Assembly (NCBI GenBank): GCA_024742875.1
Contig: JANSXP010000027.1
Span: forward strand, 1 to 64,000
Length of the DNA stretch: 64,000 bases
From: Planctomycetaceae bacterium
Lineage (GTDB): Bacteria; Planctomycetota; Planctomycetia; Planctomycetales; Planctomycetaceae
Direction of reading: 5' to 3'
The notes under the pieces are model-generated. The model did no database searches, was not told the DNA's origin, and saw nothing but the letters and a program-made list of their open reading frames with translations. A program made the position numbers and the translations under genes. Below are positions 1-7,112 of the stretch, in pieces (position 1 is the stretch's first letter; each line of letters begins with the position of its first letter).

Positions 1-486
1 CCCAAAGGCAGGCAGGTGCAGTGGCGCTGTGAGCGTGGCCAGTGCTACCCGATGTATGTGCAGCCAGTCTATCCCGCGATCGTGCAGCAGCAGCCAAGCC
101 GGCCCACAGTCCCTCGGCCTGTCGATCAACCAGCGCCGTCCCTTGATATGGATGAGGTGCTTCGAGACGTGAAGATCGAGGTGGTGAGTTGGCTTGAGTC
201 AAACAGAGAGCAGCTCCGGGGCTCAGATGGCCAGGACGGGAATTCGCCGGAGCTTGATCTCAACGAGCTGGCCGACGTGATCACCTCGAAGTATTCCGAG
301 CGAATTCGGGGGCAGGATGGCGAGAGCGTTTCCCCCGCCGTTCTCTCAGCAATCAACGCTCGCCTGTCCATGCTCGAACAGGGTCGGCGAGTTCTGATCA
401 TCGACGGGGACACAGTCCTCGATGACGAAACCTACAAGCCGGGAGAAGCCATCGTCCTTGATGTGCAACGTCTTACCCAATCGTGA
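1..486 (+). CDS. hypothetical protein of the integrated element, 5' partial
   Basis: The frame is open to the left edge of the window, so the start is probably upstream; a GTG at 16 is the first possible start inside. The visible ~161 residues have a Pro/Gln-rich stretch (about residues 20-45), then two short GQDG-type Gly-rich motifs (near RGSDGQDG and RGQDGES) separated by acidic helical segments, and a C-terminal IIDGDTVLDD-like strand. The layout resembles small structural or fibre-like proteins found among phage-like planctomycete genes, but I recognise no family. The stop overlaps a GTG of the following frame (GTGA at 483-486). Confidence 0.55.
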   Translation, partial: PKGRQVQWRCERGQCYPMYVQPVYPAIVQQQPSRPTVPRPVDQPAPSLDMDEVLRDVKIEVVSWLESNREQLRGSDGQDGNSPELDLNELADVITSKYSERIRGQDGESVSPAVLSAINARLSMLEQGRRVLIIDGDTVLDDETYKPGEAIVLDVQRLTQS

Positions 487-520
487 GCGAGCCAGTGCGC
501 CCGGATTCCATATTTGAAAC

Positions 521-540
521 TGCCGTATTTGGGGACGGCA
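521..540 (+). terminator. small hairpin between element genes
   Basis: A perfect 6-bp stem (TGCCGT / ACGGCA) encloses an 8-nt loop and is followed by TTCTTTC. It lies between the stop at 486 and the Shine-Dalgarno of the gene at 579. It could be a weak terminator or a processing site. The stem is short and the T-run is interrupted, so confidence is low. Confidence 0.22.
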
Positions 541-578
541 TTCTTTCAATCCCCATCTTTTCTGAGGAACGAATTCCA

Positions 579-803
579 ATGACCAACGAAAGTGAACCAA
601 CTCGCGCCTATGGCCCTGTTGAGCAGACGGACGACACCCGTCAGGCCCAGCATGGTCTCGTCAACGATGCACCTGTTGACGTGAACTACAACGCGGTCGC
701 AGCTCGATCGCAGTCTCTGACCATCGACGCCCTGGGCAAAGGCTTTGCTGCCGCGCAGGAACGTCGACAGATCATCGCTGACAAAGATCTGCTGCCGAAG
801 TAA
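579..803 (+). CDS. small hypothetical protein of the integrated element
   Basis: A 74-residue hydrophilic protein with no recognised domain. It begins MTNESEPTRAYGP and ends in an Ala/Arg/Gln-rich probable helix (about residues 45-70). I chose the ATG at 579 because a GAGG Shine-Dalgarno lies about 12 nt upstream; an in-frame GTG at 483 would run through a hairpin and lacks a ribosome site. Its stop codon overlaps the next start (TAATG at 801-805), indicating translational coupling. The function is unknown. Confidence 0.5.
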   Translation: MTNESEPTRAYGPVEQTDDTRQAQHGLVNDAPVDVNYNAVAARSQSLTIDALGKGFAAAQERRQIIADKDLLPK

Positions 804-1006
804 TGGAACTGAGATCCCTCGACGAACTGGAACGGCAGATCCTTTCCGGACAGCCAGTTGACCTCAACCGTGTAGCCCAGCTGCAGACGCTGGACCTATT
901 GCGGTTGGGGCGCCAGTTCGTCGTGGACTCCCTCGAACGACAAAAACAAGCGGACGAAGAACAACTCGGAGCGGCAAATGTTCAACAACGACGAAGCTCC
1001 GAATAA
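803..1006 (+). CDS. small hypothetical protein of the integrated element
   Basis: A 67-residue, Leu/Gln/Glu-rich protein with high predicted helix content (ELRSLDELERQILSG, then LDLLRLGRQFVVDSLERQK). There is no signal peptide or membrane segment. Its start shares one base with the stop of the gene before and its 3' end overlaps the next gene by 29 nt, so it sits inside a coupled array. I do not recognise it; the coding call rests on position and overlap pattern. Confidence 0.42.
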   Translation: MELRSLDELERQILSGQPVDLNRVAQLQTLDLLRLGRQFVVDSLERQKQADEEQLGAANVQQRRSSE

Positions 1007-1325
1007 GGAGCACCTCTACGGACGGTATCTCAAGAGCCAGGACTGGCAGGACAAACTCAAGCGGCGAGCAACGCACATGGCCCTCGACATCCCGGACGAT
1101 GACATGCAGATCATCACCGACAACCGCAGGACGGGGGACTCCACATTGAAGTCTCTGGCCACTCTTGCACTCGGCGGGCTCCTCGGTGGTGGTGGGCTGG
1201 CAGCAGGCATGTTCCTGAACAAAGCCCCGGAAGTGGCTGCACCAGTTATCGACCAGGCCACAGAACGGGTGGAGATCGGACTCGGACGAATTGAGGACTA
1301 CCTCGGAAAGCAGGAAACAGAATGA
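978..1325 (+). CDS. small hypothetical protein with one possible hydrophobic segment
   Basis: 115 residues. A charged N-terminal part (about residues 1-55, including YGRYLKSQDWQDKLKRRA) precedes a Gly/Ala/Leu-rich hydrophobic stretch (about residues 60-80, LATLALGGLLGGGGLAAGMF) that could cross a membrane, followed by a short acidic tail. A GGAG lies about 8 nt before the ATG. Both ends overlap neighbours: 29 nt with the previous gene, and ATGA with the next at 1322. Glycine-rich single-helix proteins of this size occur in phages (holin-like or tail-associated), but nothing specific is recognised. Confidence 0.5.
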   Translation: MFNNDEAPNKEHLYGRYLKSQDWQDKLKRRATHMALDIPDDDMQIITDNRRTGDSTLKSLATLALGGLLGGGGLAAGMFLNKAPEVAAPVIDQATERVEIGLGRIEDYLGKQETE

Positions 1326-1741
1326 ACGCTTACGAACGAACACTGCAGGCAGACCTTGTTGATCTGCCCGAGCCACAGCAGCTTGAGATTCTTCAGGTGC
1401 TGTCACAGCAGAACATCGCCGCTCAGAATGTCATCACGTGGTTGCGAGAACGCAAGCTGTGGTTTGAGGGGCAGCAGGGCTACCGTGGTCCCGTTCAAGC
1501 GCCCTACGAAGGCACGGAAAGCACAGAACTCAAAGACGCCATTGACTACCTCTGGGCCACGCTCTTCGGTGATCAGAAGGTGGACGTGATTCGCACGACT
1601 GAGCCGCAGTGGGCCATGGAAGTGAATGGCGTGCTGGAAATCGTGCTGAATCTGACAGAGTTGCCAGAGGATGAGGAAGAGCAGCTCCGGGTCAGCCTTT
1701 ACGAATACGGTGGCTTGCCACGATCAGTTACAGCTCGCTGA
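1322..1741 (+). CDS. hypothetical protein of the integrated element
   Basis: 139 residues, soluble, acidic, without signal peptide. The N-terminal half is helical and rich in Gln and Leu (LPEPQQLEILQVLSQQNIAA). The C-terminal half looks like an alternating strand/helix domain with several aromatic residues (LKDAIDYLWATLFGDQ and TEPQWAMEVNGVLEIVLNL). It starts inside an ATGA overlap with the upstream gene, so it is probably co-translated with it. No known family. Confidence 0.5.
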   Translation: MNAYERTLQADLVDLPEPQQLEILQVLSQQNIAAQNVITWLRERKLWFEGQQGYRGPVQAPYEGTESTELKDAIDYLWATLFGDQKVDVIRTTEPQWAMEVNGVLEIVLNLTELPEDEEEQLRVSLYEYGGLPRSVTAR

Positions 1742-1838
1742 GCTTCGATCGCAAGCACCCGTCACCAGGCAGTGCTGTCTTCCTTCCGGCGAAGTCCTAC
1801 TTCCTGAAGAACTACGCTGGCGCGATTCCGGGGTGTGA
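1710..1838 (+). CDS. possible 42-residue small protein
   Basis: A GTG-started frame of 42 codons overlaps the 3' end of the previous gene by 32 nt and ends in TGA three bases before the ATG of the integrase-like gene. It is Cys-, Leu- and Arg-rich (begins MACHDQLQLAELRS, ends LRWRDSGV). The stop-to-start spacing repeats the array's coupled architecture, and its frame equals that of the downstream gene. It could equally be a chance reading frame or the remnant of a longer gene lost by deletion. Confidence 0.3.
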   Translation: MACHDQLQLAELRSQAPVTRQCCLPSGEVLLPEELRWRDSGV

Positions 1839-1841
1839 GCT

Positions 1842-2741
1842 ATGTCCGGGAAAGCCCTCGGCTCTCAGGCTGTTGAGCAGCTGCAGAAGATGTATCAGCG
1901 GACTGCGCACCTCAAGCCCGGTCAGTCTGCTGACACTCGCAAAGAGAAGATTCGCGTCAATCGAAGGCAGGGCCAGCTTACGGAAGACCTGGCGTCCCCA
2001 TTTGCTGTGATTGGTGCAGACCCAACAACAGCGCGATTCGAGTTCCTGACAGAAGGGGCCGATGGCCAACTGCACCCGACCGGCATTTTCAATGTTGTGA
2101 CCAATCACGATCCTGGCGTATCTGGATCGAACGGCGACTATGTGATTGTGCAGCGAACGGATGGCTTGTGGATGCTGAGCAGCTCTGGCAGTTCGGGTGG
2201 GGGCAGTTCATGCGACTGTTGCCAGTGCATCTGCGAGGAGCCCATGCGATTGACCTGGGATCGGGATGCTCCATTCGCGATCGATCTGACGGGTGAGTAC
2301 CCGCGATACCGAATCCGCAAGAACGGGCAGAAGTCAAAGCGAGCACAATTAGCTCCGATGATCCCCGACTTTATCGAGTTCCTAATGAGACGAAAGGAAC
2401 GGGACGGTTTTGTGTTCAATCCAATTGGACGATATGGCAGGTTCACGTCTGACGGAGTCGGCAAGGCAGTGTCTGCTATCGGAGAAGAAGCAGGGATTGT
2501 CACAGACGAGGAAGAGGGCCGGCACGCGACGTGTCACGACTTCCGGCGGTCATTTGGCGACAGATGGGCGAGGCGATTGATGCCCGCTGACCTGAAGGAG
2601 CTGATGAGACACAAAAGCATCGAAACAGCAATGAAGTACTACGTTGGCAGGGACGTCGATGACATAACCGCGCGACTTTATGGGCTAGTGGAGGTGCAAT
2701 CCGATGAAAATCCAACGCAAAATCAACTGGGAAATATGTGA
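1842..2741 (+). CDS. chimeric protein: element-type N-terminus fused to the C-terminal half of a tyrosine recombinase
   Basis: 299 residues in two unlike parts. Residues 1-130 are soluble and end in a Ser/Gly linker and a Cys cluster (SCDCCQCIC, 123-131); I recognise no enzyme there. Residues from about 134 to 285 match the catalytic domain of phage-type integrases: WDRD just after the junction, the beta-hairpin lysine region near 160-168, H232-x-x-R235 (HDFRR), H257 in LMRHKSIETA, and the nucleophile region MKYYVG (Y266). The segment that would carry the first catalytic arginine (typically G-L-R-x-x-E-L) is absent, because the join falls just before LTWDRD. The enzyme is therefore probably inactive for strand cleavage. 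The position next to the tRNA is right for an integrase. Seen: motifs and fusion. Inferred: origin by internal deletion. Confidence 0.7.
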   Translation: MSGKALGSQAVEQLQKMYQRTAHLKPGQSADTRKEKIRVNRRQGQLTEDLASPFAVIGADPTTARFEFLTEGADGQLHPTGIFNVVTNHDPGVSGSNGDYVIVQRTDGLWMLSSSGSSGGGSSCDCCQCICEEPMRLTWDRDAPFAIDLTGEYPRYRIRKNGQKSKRAQLAPMIPDFIEFLMRRKERDGFVFNPIGRYGRFTSDGVGKAVSAIGEEAGIVTDEEEGRHATCHDFRRSFGDRWARRLMPADLKELMRHKSIETAMKYYVGRDVDDITARLYGLVEVQSDENPTQNQLGNM

Positions 2742-3153
2742 GATCGATTTGAGTGGCATGCCCCGAAAGGAGGTCATCGCACTGAAACGCGAGATTGAGC
2801 AGAACCTCACATCTGTCTCCGATGCCATCGAGATCGCGATGCGAACGCAGAGCACAGCGGCTGGCCTGAGGAAGATGCAGCGAGCCAAACGCGCTTTGGT
2901 GGCTCAGCTGAACACGACGGAGAAACGCCTGCTTGAGCTTCGAGAAAGTGAGCGTCAGGCACACGAGGAGCAGCAGGAAAGGCTGCTTGAGGCAAGGCGA
3001 GACGTCGTCGAGCTGGAGCGAAGAATCGGAGAGAAGAACGCACGGGCGGAAACGTTCGAGAGAATATTTCTCCGCCAAGCAGAAATCCATCTGCCGCGTG
3101 GCACCTTCAATCACATCGCGAACCTCACACGGCTGTTGATGCCGAGAGAGTGA
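2704..3153 (+). CDS. coiled-coil hypothetical protein at the element end
   Basis: 149 residues. It overlaps the integrase-like gene by 38 nt and has a good ribosome site (GAGGTG, 7 nt before the ATG). Residues about 60-120 form a long charged heptad-rich helix (LRKMQRAKRALVAQLN, then ERQAHEEQQERLLEARRD), most likely a coiled coil. The C-terminus (HIANLTRLLMPRE) stops 29 nt from the tRNA 3' end. No domain is recognised. A role with the recombinase, such as a directionality or accessory factor, would be guesswork from position alone. Confidence 0.5.
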   Translation: MKIQRKINWEICEIDLSGMPRKEVIALKREIEQNLTSVSDAIEIAMRTQSTAAGLRKMQRAKRALVAQLNTTEKRLLELRESERQAHEEQQERLLEARRDVVELERRIGEKNARAETFERIFLRQAEIHLPRGTFNHIANLTRLLMPRE

Positions 3154-3181
3154 CGCTGTTGCCGATTTTGTTGACAGATAG

Positions 3182-3255
3182 TCGGGACGACAAGATTTGA
3201 ACTTGCGACCTCTGCACCCCCAGTGCAGCGCTCTACCAGGCTGAGCCACGTCCCG
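3182..3255 (-). tRNA. tRNA-Pro (anticodon GGG)
   Basis: A full cloverleaf on the minus strand. The acceptor stem CGGGACG pairs with CGTCCCG, the D-arm contains AGCCTGGTAGAGC, the anticodon stem CTGCA/TGCAG encloses the loop CTGGGGG (anticodon GGG), and the T-arm contains GTTCAAATC. The discriminator base is A, as in tRNA-Pro, and CCA is not encoded. The 3' end faces the integrated element and is its likely attachment site. Confidence 0.93.
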
Positions 3256-3636
3256 TTGCAGTCGTTGACAGGACTGAACTCGTGAGAATTGATCAAAACT
3301 CACTAGAGTCGACGGTAACTTTTCAGCTCCCGCCGGACGGCCTGTCCGCTGCGAAACGGGAGTCTATCACGGTTTGGCCGTGGTTCAACTCAACAAACCA
3401 AGTCTGTGATACCATGATCGCAAGTGCATGGCCGCTCGGGGCGAAATCCCCCCGTTCCTGCCGCCTCTTCGTGCTGCTCCTTGCTGCTCCTTCATGCGGC
3501 TCACGCACGACACGCGACGAGCATCCCGCTTTCACCCGGATCAGCACGCCGCGCGGATTCCGGACTCAGACAGGGCGATGTGCCGCAAGCGGAGAGGCAG
3601 AACGACCACACAGGCGTTCGGAACCTCCCCCGACGA
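3256..3636. other. gene-free stretch between tRNA-Pro and the sulfatase remnant
   Basis: Several overlapping open frames exist, but none shows a recognisable protein and they contradict one another. A hydrophobic, signal-peptide-like stretch can be read on the + strand near 3460-3510, so the remains of a decayed exported-protein gene are possible. It also contains the promoter region of the tRNA (minus strand). Confidence 0.4.
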
Positions 3637-4626
3637 TCACTTCGCCTTTGGAGCAACGAAGTGGTCCGGATGCCATCGTTCTCGATCCTGCAGCAGGCGT
3701 GGTTTGCTGTGCACCAGCCCGGTGTCACCCTGCTGCTCCATCCACGCGGCGAGTTTCTGTCGCAGCTCCGCGACGCGAGCCTGATGAGCAGGATCATCGA
3801 TGAGATTGTGCTGCTCCCACTTGTCCTTCTGCAGGTCAAATAACTCCCACTCCGGACGCTCGAAATAGCGGCCCACGATTGCAGCCGCGCGATCGTCCGT
3901 CTTCGCCAGTGCGGCCCACTCTGTCCAGTAGCCGCCCGCCATGGGCTTGCGGTCAAGATCCGAGTGATTCGTGTGAGCGAACTCCGGATGAAGATTGTGG
4001 ATCAGCTTCCAGCGACTGTCGCGAACGCTGCGAATGGGAAAGATGTTCTTGGTGCCGTCACCCGTGTGGGTCGTGAAAATGAGATCGCGATGCTGGCTCG
4101 TCTGGCCCGTGAGGACTTTCGCAAACGAACGCCCATCCAGTTTTAGAGGCAACTGTCCATCACCGATGTCAATCAACGTCGGCAGCAGGTCGACCCAACT
4201 GACGAGCGCGTCAACTCGGGAACCTGCCTCGATGTGTCCCGGCCGGGAGACAATTAGCGGCACTCGGATCCCGTAGTCATAGAGATTCCACTTGGCGAAT
4301 GGCCACTGTGATCCATGATCGCTGCTGTGAACGAACAACAGATCCTGACTCATGTGCTTTGCCGCGAGTCCACGAAGCTGCCCGATCAGACGATCGAGAT
4401 CTTTGATTTCCTGGTAATAGGCGGCACGAAGACTGCGGGTTTCCGGAGTGTCCAGGTGATGCGGAGGGAACTCCACCTGCTGTGGATCAAACGTTGTCGG
4501 ACTCGTCCAGGAGACATGGGGATTGCTGGTGCCCACAAACAGGCACAGCGGCTTGTCTGGCTGTCTCTTTCGCAGGAACGCCTCGACGTCCTGCTGCAGG
4601 CGATCGACGGCACTCGCCCGAGACAC
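3637..4626 (-). pseudogene. sulfatase, 5'-truncated (catalytic N-terminus missing)
   Basis: The reading frame encodes the C-terminal ~330 residues of a type I sulfatase (alkaline-phosphatase superfamily). Metal and substrate motifs of that part are present: SSDHG near residue 100, then KWNLYDYGIRVPLIV, and the conserved C-terminal 'ELFDLQKDKWEQHNL' segment. Sulfatases of this family are usually 450-550 residues. The missing N-terminus carries the Cys/Ser-x-Pro-x-Arg site that becomes formylglycine, plus two metal-binding aspartates. Upstream the frame continues to a stop at 4672-4674 and no other frame up to 4762 contains the missing part. A GTG at 4626 could start a short product, but it could not act as a sulfatase. 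The neighbouring transporter ends 89 bp further upstream, so the break was probably a deletion. Confidence 0.72.
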
Positions 4627-4762
4627 ATGGTCGAAATGGAAACGCTCTGCCTTCCTGCAAAAACAAACAATTCAACCACACATCAAACAAAGCCATAAGA
4701 TATTTTGTCACACCAGGAGTTGCCGCAATGCAGAAAACGACGCGTCATTCGACTGTATGCCG

Positions 4763-5680
4763 CTACCCCTGGCAGAGAATCACTACCCCGAGAATCAGCA
4801 GCGCCACGCAGGCGGCTTTCCGCAGACCGTTGCTTTCTTTCAGGTATAAGATGCCATAGGCAAAAGGCACGACGACCGAGGCTCGTCGCAGCGGAGAAAT
4901 CACGGAGATGAGCGCGTCCGGGTCACGCAACGCGGCGAAGTAGCAAAAATCGGCCAGCAGCAGCGTCATCGCGACGGCAAAGATCGATGCTCTCAACTGC
5001 AGTGGCTGGTCACGTCGATCGCGGTAGAACCACCGCAGGCTGAGCGGAAGCATCACGGGAACGAGGTAAACCGAGAACCAGGCCTGAACGGTCGCCGGTG
5101 TGAAGTCGAACCGCTGCAGCAGTTGTTTGTCGTATAGCGCACTGGCGGAGCCCAACAGCGTCGCCGCGATCATGGCGACAACCGCCCGATTGTTGTGAAA
5201 GTCGATGCCCTCCTGACGGCTGGCACGTGACAGCAGAAAAAACGCCAGCATCACGGTCGCGATACCACACCATTGCCACGGGACCGGGCGTTCGCCCAGT
5301 AACGACACCGCGATCAGGATCGTCCATAACGGACTCGTTGCCCTGATCGGGGCCGACACAGAAAGGGGCAGGTGTTTGACGCCGTAAAGCGCTAGCGTCC
5401 AGGAAGCACCGACCAAAAATGACTTGCATGCCAGGCAGAAATGCTGGCATGCATTCAGTGCCTGCACGGCAAGGGGGGATTCACGCAGCCAAGTGTCTGC
5501 CCACGCTGGCGACCAGTATCGCAGCGCAATGGACGGCAGCCACAACGCAGCGGCCGTGCTGACCTGCAGTAACAGCACGGGGGGCACTGGGTTGCCATCC
5601 ACCGCGCGCTTTTTGGCAATGCCGTAGAAACCTAACACGAGAGCCGACATCAGGCTCAACAGAATCCATTGCATGGGCAT
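4763..5680 (-). CDS. DMT-superfamily (EamA-type) inner-membrane transporter
   Basis: 305 residues with about ten hydrophobic segments in two similar halves, the pattern of drug/metabolite exporters of the EamA family. The first half contains LPLSVSAPIRATSPLWTILIA and a LLGERP turn; the second half has the matching ISPLRRASVVVPFAYGILYLKES. These conserved Pro/Arg and Glu positions typify EamA repeats. It begins MPMQWILL; an in-frame ATG two codons later is possible and has GAGAA upstream. The substrate cannot be deduced. It stands alone between the sulfatase remnant and the exported-protein cluster. Confidence 0.82.
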   Translation of the reverse strand: MPMQWILLSLMSALVLGFYGIAKKRAVDGNPVPPVLLLQVSTAAALWLPSIALRYWSPAWADTWLRESPLAVQALNACQHFCLACKSFLVGASWTLALYGVKHLPLSVSAPIRATSPLWTILIAVSLLGERPVPWQWCGIATVMLAFFLLSRASRQEGIDFHNNRAVVAMIAATLLGSASALYDKQLLQRFDFTPATVQAWFSVYLVPVMLPLSLRWFYRDRRDQPLQLRASIFAVAMTLLLADFCYFAALRDPDALISVISPLRRASVVVPFAYGILYLKESNGLRKAACVALLILGVVILCQG

Positions 5681-6032
5681 TTCTCGACGGGCACACCCAT
5701 CAATGGCGTGCGCAAACTTCAGAATCGTCAGCCAACCACGTTCGCGGTCTTAACAATAACCACCAGAAAATTGACAGCCAATCGCCCCGGCTGCGTTTTC
5801 CTGCGTTGCTGGACGGCAGGCAAGGGCAGGAGCAAAAACGTCTGTTGAAGCCTGAGACGCCGGTCCGCATGCAGCGCCATTCCGATTCGGACGACAGCCT
5901 TGCCACAGAACTTTCAGCTTTGCCGAGAACACCTGGAAACTTCACCGGACATGAACATCACATCCTACGGTACGTCGTGTTCGAAGGGTCGACCATCGTC
6001 GATCCGCCAAAACACCGAGGAGGCTGTGTCGT
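5681..6032. other. divergent intergenic region
   Basis: 352 bp between the minus-strand transporter and the + strand exported-protein cluster, so it should contain both promoters. A TTGACA occurs at about 5773 without a convincing -10 element. A GAGGAGG Shine-Dalgarno precedes the ATG at 6033. No gene is seen. Confidence 0.4.
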
Positions 6033-7112
6033 ATGGTCCGTTGCTTTGCTGCGATTCTGGTCCTTTGTTCTGCCGCTCAGGCAGAAGACGCCGTGGGAAA
6101 ATGGCGAGTCCGCATTGATGGCGGAGGAGAGATCTATTCCGCGACGCTCTCGATTGCCAACGGTGAAGAGGGTTTCTCAGGAACCTACGAATCGGACGGT
6201 CGCCGCGTTCGTGTTGAGAAAGTTTCCCTCAAGGGAAAGACGATCACCGTTGTCGTGAACACGCAGCGATTCTCGAACCCGGTCGTGGCAACGTTTGTCG
6301 CCGACATCGACGGCAACGAGATTTCCGGCGAAGTGGATTTCAACTCTGGCTCACAATCCCGGGCTTACGACTTTGTGGCCAAACGACTGGGAGGAACGCG
6401 AGCGAAGACAGCCGCTGACGCCACGAAGGACAGTCAAGCGGCGACCTCGGAAGAAGTGGCGGCACCGCAGCCGGCAGCAGCCGCAGGACCAGTCACCCGT
6501 CGTTTCCGCAACGGTGTCGACAACTACAAGGGTGCACTGGATGCGGAGATCTGGGCCATTGCCCCCAGCAAGTCGCTTTTGAAACAGGGCACGATGACCA
6601 CCGACGGAAACAACGGTGGGGGCGAGAGCCAGGTGCTCCTGCGTTTTGAAGACATCTTCGGCAGCAAGACTCCGCAGATCCCCAGAGGAGCCCGAATTCA
6701 GAGTGCCCAACTGACGGTCGTGGCCTTTGACCCGGGAACCACGTGCTACCTGCATCGCCTGCTGGTGCCCTGGTCTCCCGCCGTCACCTGGGATGGCATG
6801 GCCAACGGTATCACGGTCGACAACTCCGAAGCCTCCACAGTACGTGACGGCTTCACGTTTGCCGAGATCAACATGGACAAGCAGCTGGTGTACTTCGACG
6901 TCACTCCGACCGTGCAGTTGTGGGCAGACGGCGTCGAGAACTACGGCTGGGTGTTCATCAACACAGGCGGCAACGGCTGGGATTTTTACTCCTCCGACTG
7001 GTTGGAATCTGAGTTCCGTCCCATGTTGGAAGTCACCTACACCCATTCTTCATCAGGTCTCAAAACCACCTCTCTTCCTGCAACCACCGAATCCGGAGAC
7101 AGCGCCCAATGA
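6033..7112 (+). CDS. exported DNRLRE-domain protein
   Basis: 359 residues. A signal peptide (MVRCFAAILVLCSAAQA) is followed by a beta-rich domain (about 20-120, starting VGKWRVRIDGGGEIYSATL), an Ala/Thr-rich linker (120-155) and a DNRLRE-type domain (about 155-340). The last is recognised by the pattern of a 'gene product opens at QVLLRFEDIFG', IPRGARIQSAQLTVVAF, then VTWDGM and a final FRPMLEVTY strand. DNRLRE domains are extracellular beta-sandwiches found with carbohydrate-active and surface proteins; no catalytic activity is implied. A strong SD (GAGGAGG) precedes it. The stop overlaps the next start (ATGA), so it is translationally coupled to the DUF1501 gene. Confidence 0.75.
   Translation: MVRCFAAILVLCSAAQAEDAVGKWRVRIDGGGEIYSATLSIANGEEGFSGTYESDGRRVRVEKVSLKGKTITVVVNTQRFSNPVVATFVADIDGNEISGEVDFNSGSQSRAYDFVAKRLGGTRAKTAADATKDSQAATSEEVAAPQPAAAAGPVTRRFRNGVDNYKGALDAEIWAIAPSKSLLKQGTMTTDGNNGGGESQVLLRFEDIFGSKTPQIPRGARIQSAQLTVVAFDPGTTCYLHRLLVPWSPAVTWDGMANGITVDNSEASTVRDGFTFAEINMDKQLVYFDVTPTVQLWADGVENYGWVFINTGGNGWDFYSSDWLESEFRPMLEVTYTHSSSGLKTTSLPATTESGDSAQ

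Larger units (their letters stand above)
1..3181 (+). mobile_element. right end of an integrated element (prophage or ICE-like) abutting tRNA-Pro
   Basis: This stretch holds tightly packed, overlapping short + strand genes that match no planctomycete housekeeping family I know. They are followed by a gene with a tyrosine-recombinase C-terminus and a coiled-coil gene. The stretch stops at the 3' end of a tRNA gene that points into it, which is the usual attachment geometry for tyrosine-recombinase elements. The left boundary and the second attachment repeat lie outside the window, so I cannot say whether it is a prophage, a satellite or a conjugative element. No capsid, terminase or portal gene is visible. 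Seen: gene packing and tRNA position. Inferred: element identity. Confidence 0.6.

Noticed and set aside
3282-3843. Overlapping + strand frames between tRNA-Pro and the sulfatase remnant
   Set aside because: They extend into the antisense of the sulfatase and disagree in frame; only a short hydrophobic stretch looks protein-like, not enough to call a gene.
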